Shown here one piece after another: positions 56,598 through 64,000 of a DNA stretch of 64,000 bases (the stretch's first letter is position 1; each line of letters opens with the position of its first letter). The notes beneath the pieces were generated by a model, which had not been told where the DNA came from, searched no databases, and saw only the letters and a program-made list of their open reading frames with translations. The position numbers and the translations under genes are program-made. Source of the stretch: Bradyrhizobium canariense (GTDB lineage Bacteria; Pseudomonadota; Alphaproteobacteria; Rhizobiales; Xanthobacteraceae); NCBI RefSeq assembly GCF_019402665.1, contig NZ_VSST01000009.1, forward strand, positions 1 to 64,000. Direction: 5' to 3'.

Positions 56598-57242
56598 TCA
56601 GCGCGGCGCGTCGGGAGACGGCTGGGTGCCGTTGCCCGGCTGCAAATGCGGCGAGGGAATTTCCGGCGAAGGCGTACTCACAGGCTTCGGCGCCGGGTGA
56701 TCCATCAGCACGGATTCGGCGACCGATTGTGCCGTAGGCGCGGGCGGCTCCGCCGGAGCTGGTTGCGGAGCGGGCACTGGCTCGAACTTGGGCTCGAACG
56801 TCCCTTCATCTGCCGGCGTCTCGGCCTGGCGCCTGGCCTTGCGCGGCGCTGGTGCGGTCTCGGCGACATAAGCCACGCGGCGGCGGGTACGCTGGGCGAT
56901 GCCGCCGAGGAAATCGGCCATCGCGAGCAGCACCAGAAGGAAATAGGTGGAGTTGCCGAATTTCGGCCACATCACGAATTCGGCCGCAGCCGCGCCGAAC
57001 ACGATCAGCGACAGCAAATGATCCATCAGGAATTTCGAGCCGGGCCGCGCGCCTTTGACCACTTCGAGCAGCAGCAGCACGACACCTAGCGCGAGCATCA
57101 CGTCGGCGAGCGCGACCGGCCAGGCCTCGCCCGTGATCATCGGCACCTTGAACAGCACGTCCGTAAAGGACACGCTCGGCATCAGGAAAGCGATGATGTT
57201 GTAGACCGCGAGCGGGATCAGGAGCAGCGGGAAACCGACCAT
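56598..57242 (-). CDS. Membrane protein with proline-rich C-terminal tail
   Basis: 214 aa with four likely membrane segments in the first 125 residues (MVGFPLLLIPLAVYNIIAFL; VALADVMLALGVVLLLLEV; HLLSLIVFGAAAAEFVMW; YFLLVLLAMADFLGG) and a cytoplasmic or periplasmic tail rich in Pro, Ala and Glu. ATG 57242 has AGAAGG upstream; a longer frame to 57323 is possible. Family not recognised. Confidence 0.75.
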   Translation of the reverse strand: MVGFPLLLIPLAVYNIIAFLMPSVSFTDVLFKVPMITGEAWPVALADVMLALGVVLLLLEVVKGARPGSKFLMDHLLSLIVFGAAAAEFVMWPKFGNSTYFLLVLLAMADFLGGIAQRTRRRVAYVAETAPAPRKARRQAETPADEGTFEPKFEPVPAPQPAPAEPPAPTAQSVAESVLMDHPAPKPVSTPSPEIPSPHLQPGNGTQPSPDAPR

Positions 57243-57385
57243 CGGCGAAATGCCTTCTCGATCAAGATATCCAGACAGGACAATGCGGCGGCGAAGCATT
57301 CGCCCCGCCGCCGTCACTGTCATATCTCATGGGTTGGCCGAAATCAGGCAGGCCCGATCGTCCTGCCCAAAGAAAGGTCCCGAAC

Positions 57386-57568
57386 TCAGGACTCTTTCTT
57401 CTTCAGGACCTGACGGCCCTTGTACATGCCGGTCTTGAGGTCGAGATGGTGCGGACGACGGAGCTCGCCGGAATCCTTGTCTTCCACATAGGTCGGCTTC
57501 TTGATGGCGTCAGCCGAGCGGCGCATGCCACGGCGCGACGGCGAGGTTTTTCTTCTCGGAACGGCCAT
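57386..57568 (-). CDS. rpmF: 50S ribosomal protein bL32
   Basis: 60 aa, very basic, starting [21 protein letters not shown], the bL32 signature. It has no cysteine, so it is the zinc-free form. It lies 170 bases downstream of mtgA on the same strand. No separate promoter could be named. Confidence 0.97.
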   Translation of the reverse strand: MAVPRRKTSPSRRGMRRSADAIKKPTYVEDKDSGELRRPHHLDLKTGMYKGRQVLKKKES

Positions 57569-57738
57569 TTCAGTATCCTCTAGGGATTGGTGTCATCAGG
57601 GCATCGTCCGCGGAGGGACGGCTCAGCACCCGCAAACCGAGGCGAGCTGAATGCCGGTCAAGGCCGGGCTTATAGAGGAAGGCCTGCCTTAAATCTAGGG
57701 CTCTGGGGCCGGAAAATGCGCCCGAAAAGGACCCGAAA

Positions 57739-58413
57739 TCAGCGATTCTCCCGCCAGCAGGTCGAAAGCGAGCTGGCCTGCGCCCTCGCCACATAGGTCC
57801 CGGCCAGCCGCCGGACACCCGGTCCCGGCGTCCTGGCACTGCGTTTGACCGGATTCGGCAGGATCGAGGCCAGAAGCGCCGCATCCCGGGGGGAGAGGTT
57901 CGCCGCCGACTTGCCGAAAGCATAGGCGCTGGCCGCCTCGGCCCCAAACTGGCCCTGTGGTCCCAGTTCGGCGATGTTGAGGTAAATCTCCAGGATCCGT
58001 GCCTTCGGCAGGACGAGATCGATCCACAGCGCCAACGGGAATTCCAGCGCCTTGCGGACGAAGTCCCGCCCCTGCCAGAGGAACAAGTTTTTCGCCACCT
58101 GCTGGGTGATGGTGGAAGCGCCCCGGAACGGGGTGCCGTCCTCCTTCGCATCGTCGATCGCCTCACGCAGCGCACCCCAGTCGATGCCGTGATGCTTGCA
58201 GAAATGGGCGTCCTCGGCTGCCACCACCGAGCGTGGCAGCGAGGGCGACATCGCCGCCAGATCGATCCATTCCCGCTGCATCGGCGCACCCCGAAGCGAG
58301 CGCCAGACCATCAGCGCCGAAACGGGATGGCCGGCACGGTAGAACGGCGCGATGACATAGGGCGCGAGAGCCGCGACCGCGAGCACCAGGAGAAGGGTTT
58401 TGACGACGCGCAA
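57739..58413 (-). CDS. mtgA: Monofunctional biosynthetic peptidoglycan transglycosylase
   Basis: 224 aa GT51 enzyme that polymerises lipid II into glycan strands at the inner membrane. One N-terminal anchor (about 5-25); catalytic Glu in VVAAEDAHF; the second conserved block [20 protein letters not shown]; and [23 protein letters not shown]. No transpeptidase domain follows, matching MtgA length. Confidence 0.96.
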   Translation of the reverse strand: MRVVKTLLLVLAVAALAPYVIAPFYRAGHPVSALMVWRSLRGAPMQREWIDLAAMSPSLPRSVVAAEDAHFCKHHGIDWGALREAIDDAKEDGTPFRGASTITQQVAKNLFLWQGRDFVRKALEFPLALWIDLVLPKARILEIYLNIAELGPQGQFGAEAASAYAFGKSAANLSPRDAALLASILPNPVKRSARTPGPGVRRLAGTYVARAQASSLSTCWRENR

Positions 58414-58573
58414 ATCAACCTTTCCGGCGCAGAACGAAACGCGGCCACGGGCCCGGCATTAAGTCTGTGATAATTCGGGCCTTTTCCAGCACTTTTTAGG
58501 CCTTCCAAACGATTGACTGAGGCGGGCGCATAAAGGATTGTCCCGCCGAATTTTAGTTCTGGAGCCCTTCTTG

Positions 58574-59497
58574 ATGACCGGCACGTCCCCGTCCGATTTC
58601 GCCAAACGTCTGGACAAGACCGCTGATGACACCGAGGCCCTGCTCGGGCGCCTGCTGTCGGACGACATCCTGCACGATGAGATCGCCCGTCCCAAGCGAC
58701 TGATGGACGCAATGCGCTATTCGAGCCTCAATGGCGGCAAGCGCTTGCGGCCGTTCCTGGTGGTCGAAAGCGCGGCCGTGTTCGGCGTGTCGCGCGAAGC
58801 CGCACTGCTCGCCGGTGCGGCGCTCGAATGCATCCACTGCTATTCGCTGATCCACGACGATCTGCCGGCGATGGACAATTCGGACCTGCGCCGCGGCCGC
58901 CCGACCCTGCACAAGAAGACCGACGACGCGACCGCGATCCTCGCGGGCGACGGCCTGTTGACGCTCGCCTTCGACATCATCACCCGCGACGAGATCCATC
59001 GCGACGCCAATGTGCGGCTCCTGCTGACGCGCGCACTGGCGCGCTGCGCCGGCATCGGCGGCATGGTCGGCGGCCAGATTCTCGACCTCGCCGGCGAAGG
59101 CCGCTTTGGCGGCAACGAGCCGATCGACGTCGCCCGCATTCAGCAGATGAAGACCGGCGCGCTGCTGCGCTACGGCTGCATCGCCGGCGCGATCCTCGGC
59201 CAGGCCTCACAAAAGGAATATCAGGCGCTCGACGATTACGGCCGCGCGCTCGGCGAAGCCTTCCAGATCGCCGACGACCTGCTCGACGTCGAAGGCGATG
59301 CCGCCGCGCTCGGCAAGCCTGCCGGCGCTGATGCAGCGCTCGGCAAGACCACCTTCGTCACCCAGCTCGGCATCGAAGGCGCCAAGCAGCGCGTGCGCGA
59401 CCTGCTCGCGCGCGCCGACAGCGCCGTGTCGATCTTCGGCGAACGGGCCGCCGTGCTGCAAGCGGCTGCGCGGTTCGTGGCCGAACGGAAGAGCTGA
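58574..59497 (+). CDS. Polyprenyl (farnesyl/geranylgeranyl) diphosphate synthase
   Basis: 307 aa trans-prenyltransferase. First Asp-rich motif HDDLPAMD followed by RRGRPT, second Asp-rich motif in IADDLLDVEGD, and GGKRLRP near residue 57. Such IspA-type enzymes extend DMAPP with IPP to farnesyl or geranylgeranyl diphosphate for quinones, hopanoids and undecaprenol. Product length cannot be fixed by eye. ATG 58574 with GGAG 9 bases upstream is preferred over an in-frame ATG at 58538. Confidence 0.93.
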   Translation: MTGTSPSDFAKRLDKTADDTEALLGRLLSDDILHDEIARPKRLMDAMRYSSLNGGKRLRPFLVVESAAVFGVSREAALLAGAALECIHCYSLIHDDLPAMDNSDLRRGRPTLHKKTDDATAILAGDGLLTLAFDIITRDEIHRDANVRLLLTRALARCAGIGGMVGGQILDLAGEGRFGGNEPIDVARIQQMKTGALLRYGCIAGAILGQASQKEYQALDDYGRALGEAFQIADDLLDVEGDAAALGKPAGADAALGKTTFVTQLGIEGAKQRVRDLLARADSAVSIFGERAAVLQAAARFVAERKS

Positions 59498-59504
59498 TAG
59501 CGCG

Positions 59505-60197
59505 ATGGCGGGCGGCAGCAAGGAAGACCCCGCCCTCGCCCGCTTTCGCAAGATGTCGCGGCCGATGCGGCTGATTTATGCGCGTCCGCGGACGTTCATG
59601 TCGCTTGCTGTTGGTATTCTCGTCTGCCTGCTCATCCCGGGTTCGCACCGGCTGGTCACGCGGCTTCTGTTCGGCTGGGATGCGTTGATCGCCGTTTATC
59701 TGGTGCTGGTCTACGCGATGATGCTATGCAACGACCACCAGCACATCCGCCGCGCCGCAGCGATGCAGGACGATGGCCGCTTCGTGATCCTGCTGGTGAC
59801 GGCGATCGGCGCCTTCGCCAGCATCGCCGCGATCGTCTCCGAGCTTGGAACGCCGCATCGCGGCGTCCTGGAGCTGAGCATCGCAATCACCACCATCGTG
59901 TTGTCGTGGGCCGCCGTGCACACGATCTTCGCCCTGCATTACGCGCATGATTATTACCGGCACGCCACGCCGGGCGGCCTTCAGTTTCCCAGCGGCGACA
60001 AGGAAGACCACGCGGATTATTGGGACTTCGTCTATTTCTCGTTCGTGATCGGCATGACCGCGCAGGTCTCCGACGTCGGCATCTCCGACAAGACCATCCG
60101 CCGCACCGCGACCGCGCACGGCATCGTCTCATTCATCTACAATACGGCCTTGCTGGCGCTGACGGTCAACATCGCGGCGAGCGCGATCTCGACGTAG
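59505..60197 (+). CDS. DUF1345-family membrane protein
   Basis: 230 aa with about five membrane segments and the family's HTIFALHYAHDYY and DFVYFSFVIGMTAQVSDV blocks. It starts 7 bases after the prenyl synthase stop, so the two are probably one operon. Role unknown. Confidence 0.87.
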   Translation: MAGGSKEDPALARFRKMSRPMRLIYARPRTFMSLAVGILVCLLIPGSHRLVTRLLFGWDALIAVYLVLVYAMMLCNDHQHIRRAAAMQDDGRFVILLVTAIGAFASIAAIVSELGTPHRGVLELSIAITTIVLSWAAVHTIFALHYAHDYYRHATPGGLQFPSGDKEDHADYWDFVYFSFVIGMTAQVSDVGISDKTIRRTATAHGIVSFIYNTALLALTVNIAASAIST

Positions 60198-60199
60198 TC

Positions 60200-60321
60200 G
60201 TCGTCCTGGCGAAAGCCAGGACCCATTGCCACCGGCCGTGGTTTTGCGAAGACTGGTGGTTGGCTCCTCGGCGCCGCAACTTCTCCCTGGGGTAATGGGT
60301 CCTGGCTTTCGCCAGGACGAC
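60200..60321. repeat. Palindromic intergenic repeat, family A, copy 4
   Basis: Left arm GTCGTCCTGGCGAAAGCCAGGACCCATTGCC and right arm GGGTAATGGGTCCTGGCTTTCGCCAGGACGAC pair over about 30 bases, the best-preserved copy of the family. It fills the gap between two convergent genes. Confidence 0.87.
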
Positions 60322-60329
60322 ATTGTGAG

Positions 60330-62162
60330 TTAATTACACACCTCGGCATTGGCATCGTTGCCGGGGCCGCCGCCGCCGCGATATTCGAGATGGCAGCCGC
60401 GGTTGACCGGACGGCAGCCGGCGCTATTGCAGAATAGCTGTCCGCCGCTCGAGCGGCGGCTGGCGCCAGCGGCAGCAGCGATGCCCGCAGCGCCACCAAA
60501 GCCGCCGGCCGCTCCGGCAGCCTCACCGCCGGCTTGACGACGCTGCCGCGCGGGACGCTCGTCGCCATCGTCACGCTTTGCGGTCGCAGGCTTGGCGGTC
60601 GCAGGCTTGGCGGCACGCTGCTTCTCGCACTCGTTGTCGTCGTTGACCGCATAACCATCACGGCAGACGATCTTGGTGCATTTGTCGCCGTCGGTCTTGA
60701 AGCCGTGCTCGCAAACCAGCGGACAGACGCGCGACTGCTTCGACTTGACCGTGTCGAGCGCATCGGTGCTCGCCACCTTCACGTCGAGCTTGGTGCCGGC
60801 ATAACGGTTGAACTGCGACAACGAGCGCTGCGCGGACGCGGTCCAGTTGCCGTCGGCGGCGCCGGAGAAGCAGCCGACGCGGCCGAGTTCGGTCTGCACC
60901 GAGCGGCTGAGATCGGCCGGCGCGGTGGCCGGCGTCAGCGACGCGACGTTTGTGCCGGCGGGGCTCGCCGTGGTGGCTGGCGCCGCACTCGGCGCCGCGG
61001 CGGCGAGATTGACGCGCTGCTGCTCGGCGGCGGCCGCCTGCTGCTGCGCCTGCTCCTTGGCCTTTTGCGCCGCAAGCTGTACCTGCTCGGCGGCCTTCGC
61101 ATCGGCGACTGCCTTGGCCTGCGTATCCTTCTGCGCGCCAAGTGCGGCAAGACGATCGCGCTGGGCCTCGGCCTGCTTCGCCTTCTCGGTGGCCGCCGCA
61201 TGAGCCTGCTCGGCGCCGATTTTTTCGAGCTGAAGCTTGGCAAGGCTCGCATAGAAGCCGTCGGAATGCTGGGCGAGGAACGCCTCCCATGCCGGCCTGT
61301 TGCCGACCTGGAGCGCGAGCTCGTAATCGCGGCGGATGTCGGCTTGCGGGTTCGGCGCGGACGCAGCGGCAGCCGCAGCGGTCACCTTGACCGGCACCAG
61401 CGGCACGTCCTCGCCGCCGAGCGAGCCATAGACGAACGGCTCCTGCTTGTTACCTGTGGACTTGAGCACGTCGTCGCGCACGAAGCCGAAGGCGCGGCGG
61501 ACGTCGAGGCCCGGCGTCGTCAGATGCTTGGACAGCGCCACGGTGAAGGGGCTGTTCGCACCGTCGCCATCCTGCGCCGTGAAGCCGGCCTTGGCCGAAT
61601 AGGCGATCAGCGTGTTGGGGCTGGTCGGCTCGACCTGGGCGAGGCCGCGGCCGATGCCGCGCGACGCGACCGTGCGCTTCATGGTCTTGCCGAACGGATT
61701 GTCACGGCAGGCATCCAGGATCACCAGGCGAAGCTGCTTGGCCGGTTCGACCGCAACCAGGACGCGGTCGAGGGAGAGCGCCTCGTCAAAGACGTCGGTG
61801 TCACGCTCCAGCTTGGCGTCGACAGGGATCAGATAGTTCGAGCCTTCAACCTCGATGCCGTGGCCGGCATAATAGACCACGGCGATATCGGCATCGCGGG
61901 TCCCGTCGGCAAATTCGCGCAGCACGCGTCGGGTTTCCTGCGCCGTCAGGTCGTGCCGGGAATCGACGATGTCGAACCCGGCCTCCTTCAGCGTCCGGGC
62001 CATCACCGAACCGTCATTGACGGGGTTCGTCAGCGACGGCGCATGCTGGTAGGCGGAGTTGGCGATCACCAGCGCGACGCGCTTTCCGGCGAAAGCGGGC
62101 CCGGTGCCGAATAGCAGCGCGACGGCGAGGAGAAGGGGGCAAAGTCTGAGCAATTTGCGCAT
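60330..62162 (-). CDS. Secreted caspase-like (peptidase C14) protein
   Basis: 610 aa. Signal peptide ending AFA (residue 25), then a caspase-like p20 domain with catalytic pair His101 (YYAGHGIE) and Cys152 (LDACRDNPFG). A coiled-coil, Ala/Gln-rich region spans about 320-400, then a peptidoglycan-binding-like helical unit (LSRSVQTELGRVGCFSGAADG), a cysteine-rich EGF-like stretch (CPLVCEHGFKTDGDKCTKIVC) and a Gly/Ala-rich tail with four more Cys. Likely periplasmic. Substrate unknown. Confidence 0.88.
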   Translation of the reverse strand: MRKLLRLCPLLLAVALLFGTGPAFAGKRVALVIANSAYQHAPSLTNPVNDGSVMARTLKEAGFDIVDSRHDLTAQETRRVLREFADGTRDADIAVVYYAGHGIEVEGSNYLIPVDAKLERDTDVFDEALSLDRVLVAVEPAKQLRLVILDACRDNPFGKTMKRTVASRGIGRGLAQVEPTSPNTLIAYSAKAGFTAQDGDGANSPFTVALSKHLTTPGLDVRRAFGFVRDDVLKSTGNKQEPFVYGSLGGEDVPLVPVKVTAAAAAASAPNPQADIRRDYELALQVGNRPAWEAFLAQHSDGFYASLAKLQLEKIGAEQAHAAATEKAKQAEAQRDRLAALGAQKDTQAKAVADAKAAEQVQLAAQKAKEQAQQQAAAAEQQRVNLAAAAPSAAPATTASPAGTNVASLTPATAPADLSRSVQTELGRVGCFSGAADGNWTASAQRSLSQFNRYAGTKLDVKVASTDALDTVKSKQSRVCPLVCEHGFKTDGDKCTKIVCRDGYAVNDDNECEKQRAAKPATAKPATAKRDDGDERPARQRRQAGGEAAGAAGGFGGAAGIAAAAGASRRSSGGQLFCNSAGCRPVNRGCHLEYRGGGGPGNDANAEVCN

Positions 62163-62342
62163 GACACGACTTCCGAGTTCAGGGCCGTTCGAGCCCCTTT
62201 GGGACGGCTTTAGCAGGGTCCGTCGCGGACGCTTGTGACGGAGGTCACGAAGGTGGTGCCAGCGGCAGGCCGAAAGGCCCCTTTTGTTTGTCGCGCCAGT
62301 CCGGCCGCGGTTCGCCGAGAAACGAGTGCACAGTAGGTTCCC

Positions 62343-62771
62343 TCAGGCATCTCCCACGTGGCCCCGATATTGCGGCAGATTATCCGTAATCTCGTGCCAA
62401 GGCGCCTTCGAGCCCACGAAAATGTGGGCGCTCGGTCGGATCGAGGGGGCATCGACCAGGGTTCCCATGGCGACATGGACCCATTTTCCCTCGCGCACCC
62501 GGGAATAAAGCAGCGAGCCGCAGCGGGCGCAGTGGGCGTCATGGGTGGTGTCGTCGCCGTAGATGGTGCGCTGGTTCTCGCCGCTGACGATGCGGAGCTT
62601 GCCCTGCTCGATACCGGCGAACGGCTTGAAGGCGGCGCCGGTGGTGCGGCGGCAATCCGAGCAGTGGCAGTTCATCGCATAAGAGAACGCGTCCGCCACC
62701 TCGTAGCGCACGGCGCGGCAATAGCATTCACCGACCAGGATACGAGCGTTCGAATTCTCTGATCCGGTCAT
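62343..62771 (-). CDS. GFA-family (glutathione-dependent formaldehyde-activating enzyme-like) protein
   Basis: 142 aa zinc-binding fold with the paired cysteines of the family: GECYCRAVRYEV, CHCSDCRR and CARCG. ATG 62771 has GAGGACAC upstream; the frame continues upstream without a likely start. Most family members lack a proven function, so formaldehyde chemistry should not be assumed. Confidence 0.87.
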   Translation of the reverse strand: MTGSENSNARILVGECYCRAVRYEVADAFSYAMNCHCSDCRRTTGAAFKPFAGIEQGKLRIVSGENQRTIYGDDTTHDAHCARCGSLLYSRVREGKWVHVAMGTLVDAPSIRPSAHIFVGSKAPWHEITDNLPQYRGHVGDA

Positions 62772-62865
62772 CACAGTGTCCTCGCGCAAATGGTACGCAC
62801 TCCCATAGCGCATTTTGACGTGTACGACTAAGTTCGCCCCGAGCCATCATTCAAAGGGATGACCC

Positions 62866-63240
62866 ATGAGCCAGAACCGTTCGAGTGTCGAAGCCGTCGT
62901 GCAATCCTATTTCGACGGACTTTACGAGGGCGATGCCGAAAAGCTCGGCGCTATCTTCCATCCCTCCGCCGATTTGCGCTGGGTCGAGAAGGGTGAGCTG
63001 CAGGTGCTGACCGTGCCGGACTGGCTCGACCGCGTGCGCAAGCGTCCCTCCGGCAAGGCCGAAGGCAAGCCGCGCGAGGATTTCATCGTCACGATCGACC
63101 GTTCCGACGACAAGACCGCCTTCATCAAGGTCCGATGCCAACTGCCGCCGCGTTTTTTCACGGACTATCTGGTGGCGATGAAGCTCGCCGACGGCTGGCA
63201 GATCGTATCGAAGTCTTATCGGTATGATCTGCGGGAGTGA
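62866..63240 (+). CDS. NTF2-like (putative lumazine-binding family) protein
   Basis: 124 aa single-domain alpha+beta cone fold: VQSYFDGLYEGDAEKLGAIFHPSADLRW at the start and KLADGWQIVSKSYRY at the end. Well-formed start with AAAGGGATG upstream. No catalytic residues are assignable; members bind or isomerise small molecules. Confidence 0.82.
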   Translation: MSQNRSSVEAVVQSYFDGLYEGDAEKLGAIFHPSADLRWVEKGELQVLTVPDWLDRVRKRPSGKAEGKPREDFIVTIDRSDDKTAFIKVRCQLPPRFFTDYLVAMKLADGWQIVSKSYRYDLRE

Positions 63241-63293
63241 GGGGGGCCTAATCTTCCGCTGCCCGAAATCGGGCGCACTCGTCCCACATCCTC

Positions 63294-63372
63294 CGTCGTT
63301 GCGAGCGCAGCGAAGCAATCCAGAGTCTTTCCGCGGAGGCAGACTGGATTGCTTCGCTGCGCTCGCAATGAT
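63294..63372. repeat. Palindromic intergenic repeat, family B, copy 3
   Basis: Arms CGTCGTTGCGAGCGCAGCGAAGCAATCCAG and CTGGATTGCTTCGCTGCGCTCGCAATGATG, shorter centre than copy 1. It lies between two plus-strand genes. Confidence 0.83.
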
Positions 63373-63431
63373 GATGCGGATGGAGTGCATGCCGCATCTC
63401 CACCCCGCCCGCCTCGCTCAAAAGGTTCCCC

Positions 63432-64000
63432 ATGCTTCTCGACCGCCGTTCGCTGCTTGCCTCGCTGTGCTGGATTGCCGCCTCTCCCGCGCTCGCCGCG
63501 GACGCGCTACTTGAACTCGAAGCCTATGAGCGCGAGAGCGGCGGCCGGATCGGGGTCTATGCCGAGAACCTCGCGACCGGCGCGAAGCTCGCATGGCGCG
63601 CCGACGAACGGTTCGTCATGTGCTCGACATTCAAGGCTTCGCTCGCGGCCTGCGTACTGGCGCGGGTCGATCGTGGCGAGGATCAGCTTGCGGCCATGAT
63701 CCCGTACGGCAAGGCCGACCTGCTGGAGTACGCACCGGTCGCCAAGCAAAACATTGCCGCCGGCGCAATGTCGGTCACCGAGATGTGCAAGGCGATCGTC
63801 GAGCTCAGCGACAACACCTGCGCCAATTTGCTGCTGGCGCGGATCGGCGGTCCCGCCGCACTCACCGCGTTCTGGCGGTCGCTCGGCGACACCACCTCAC
63901 GGCTCGACCACAACGAGCCCGAGCTCAACCGCTCACCGCCCGGCGATCCCCGCGACACCACGACGCCGGCGGCGATGGCAGGCAATCTGCGCCGGCTTGT
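63432..64000 (+). CDS. Class A beta-lactamase (partial, cut by window end)
   Basis: First 189 residues of a serine beta-lactamase that hydrolyses penicillins or cephalosporins in the periplasm. An N-terminal signal with a twin arginine (LLDRRSLLA) ends near ALA. The active-site Ser65 in STFK, the SDN loop (126-128) and the general-base Glu164 in EPELN are all present, and DTTTP follows. The KTG box would lie beyond the window. It is likely a chromosomal resistance gene; its spectrum is not readable. Confidence 0.9.
   Translation, partial: MLLDRRSLLASLCWIAASPALAADALLELEAYERESGGRIGVYAENLATGAKLAWRADERFVMCSTFKASLAACVLARVDRGEDQLAAMIPYGKADLLEYAPVAKQNIAAGAMSVTEMCKAIVELSDNTCANLLLARIGGPAALTAFWRSLGDTTSRLDHNEPELNRSPPGDPRDTTTPAAMAGNLRRL

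Noticed and set aside
57348..57368. Weak hairpin downstream of rpmF as a terminator
   Set aside because: Only 6 paired bases with a 9-base loop and no clear T-run, so not listed.
57570..58289. Minus-strand frame overlapping mtgA in another frame
   Set aside because: The mtgA frame carries all GT51 motifs; the other is Arg/Ser-rich shadow.

Overview
The window is GC-rich, gene-dense alphaproteobacterial DNA that reads as chromosomal sequence from a Bradyrhizobium-type rhizobium. Three things point there. One gene encodes an amino acid:[carrier protein] ligase whose three zinc ligands fall at the positions reported for the B. japonicum enzyme Bll0957. Several families of short palindromic intergenic repeats recur. 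The gene content is dominated by acyl-CoA metabolism and ABC uptake. I found no rRNA or tRNA gene, no CRISPR array, no insertion sequence and no clearly broken gene. The last gene (class A beta-lactamase) is cut by the window end. Family-level identifications rest on recognised motifs, not on searches.

Layout. 0.1-8.6 kb (+): an iron-type alcohol dehydrogenase, an AMP-forming acyl-CoA ligase and a five-gene dipeptide/oligopeptide-type ABC importer. 8.7-17.7 kb (-): a biotin-dependent acyl-CoA carboxylase (two subunits), a beta-keto acid cleavage enzyme, an AraC regulator, a GST-like protein and two acyl-CoA dehydrogenases; a second acyl-CoA ligase follows on + at 17.9 kb. Together these look like one or more carboxylic-acid catabolic routes. 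19.6-26.2 kb: two GT2-type glycosyltransferase genes bracket a Gram-negative sortase module (XRE regulator, VIT/vWA target with an LPKTA sorting signal, class GN sortase). 26.4-29.6 kb: an ADP-forming acyl-CoA synthetase and an orphan MCE/MlaD protein. 29.7-37.5 kb (-): an amide/urea uptake and hydrolysis operon, urtABCDE-fmdA-fmdB-amiE. Divergent to it at 37.7-41.9 kb are an unusual NCS1-transporter/histidine-kinase/receiver fusion and a LuxR-type response regulator that probably control it.

42.1-47.4 kb: an EthA-like flavin monooxygenase, a trypsin-like protease, a HAD hydrolase, and mtnA/mtnP of methionine salvage. 47.5-51.3 kb: the amino acid:[carrier protein] ligase cassette (carrier protein, acyl-CoA dehydrogenase-like protein, ligase, GNAT-like protein). 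51.5-56.2 kb: two convergent cyclic-di-GMP proteins. 56.3-64 kb: two small or membrane proteins, rpmF, mtgA, a polyprenyl diphosphate synthase, a DUF1345-type membrane protein, a caspase-like protein, a GFA-family protein, an NTF2-like protein and the truncated beta-lactamase.

The most interesting parts are the aminoacyl carrier-protein cassette, the one-sortase/one-target module and the transporter-like sensor kinase opposite the amide operon.
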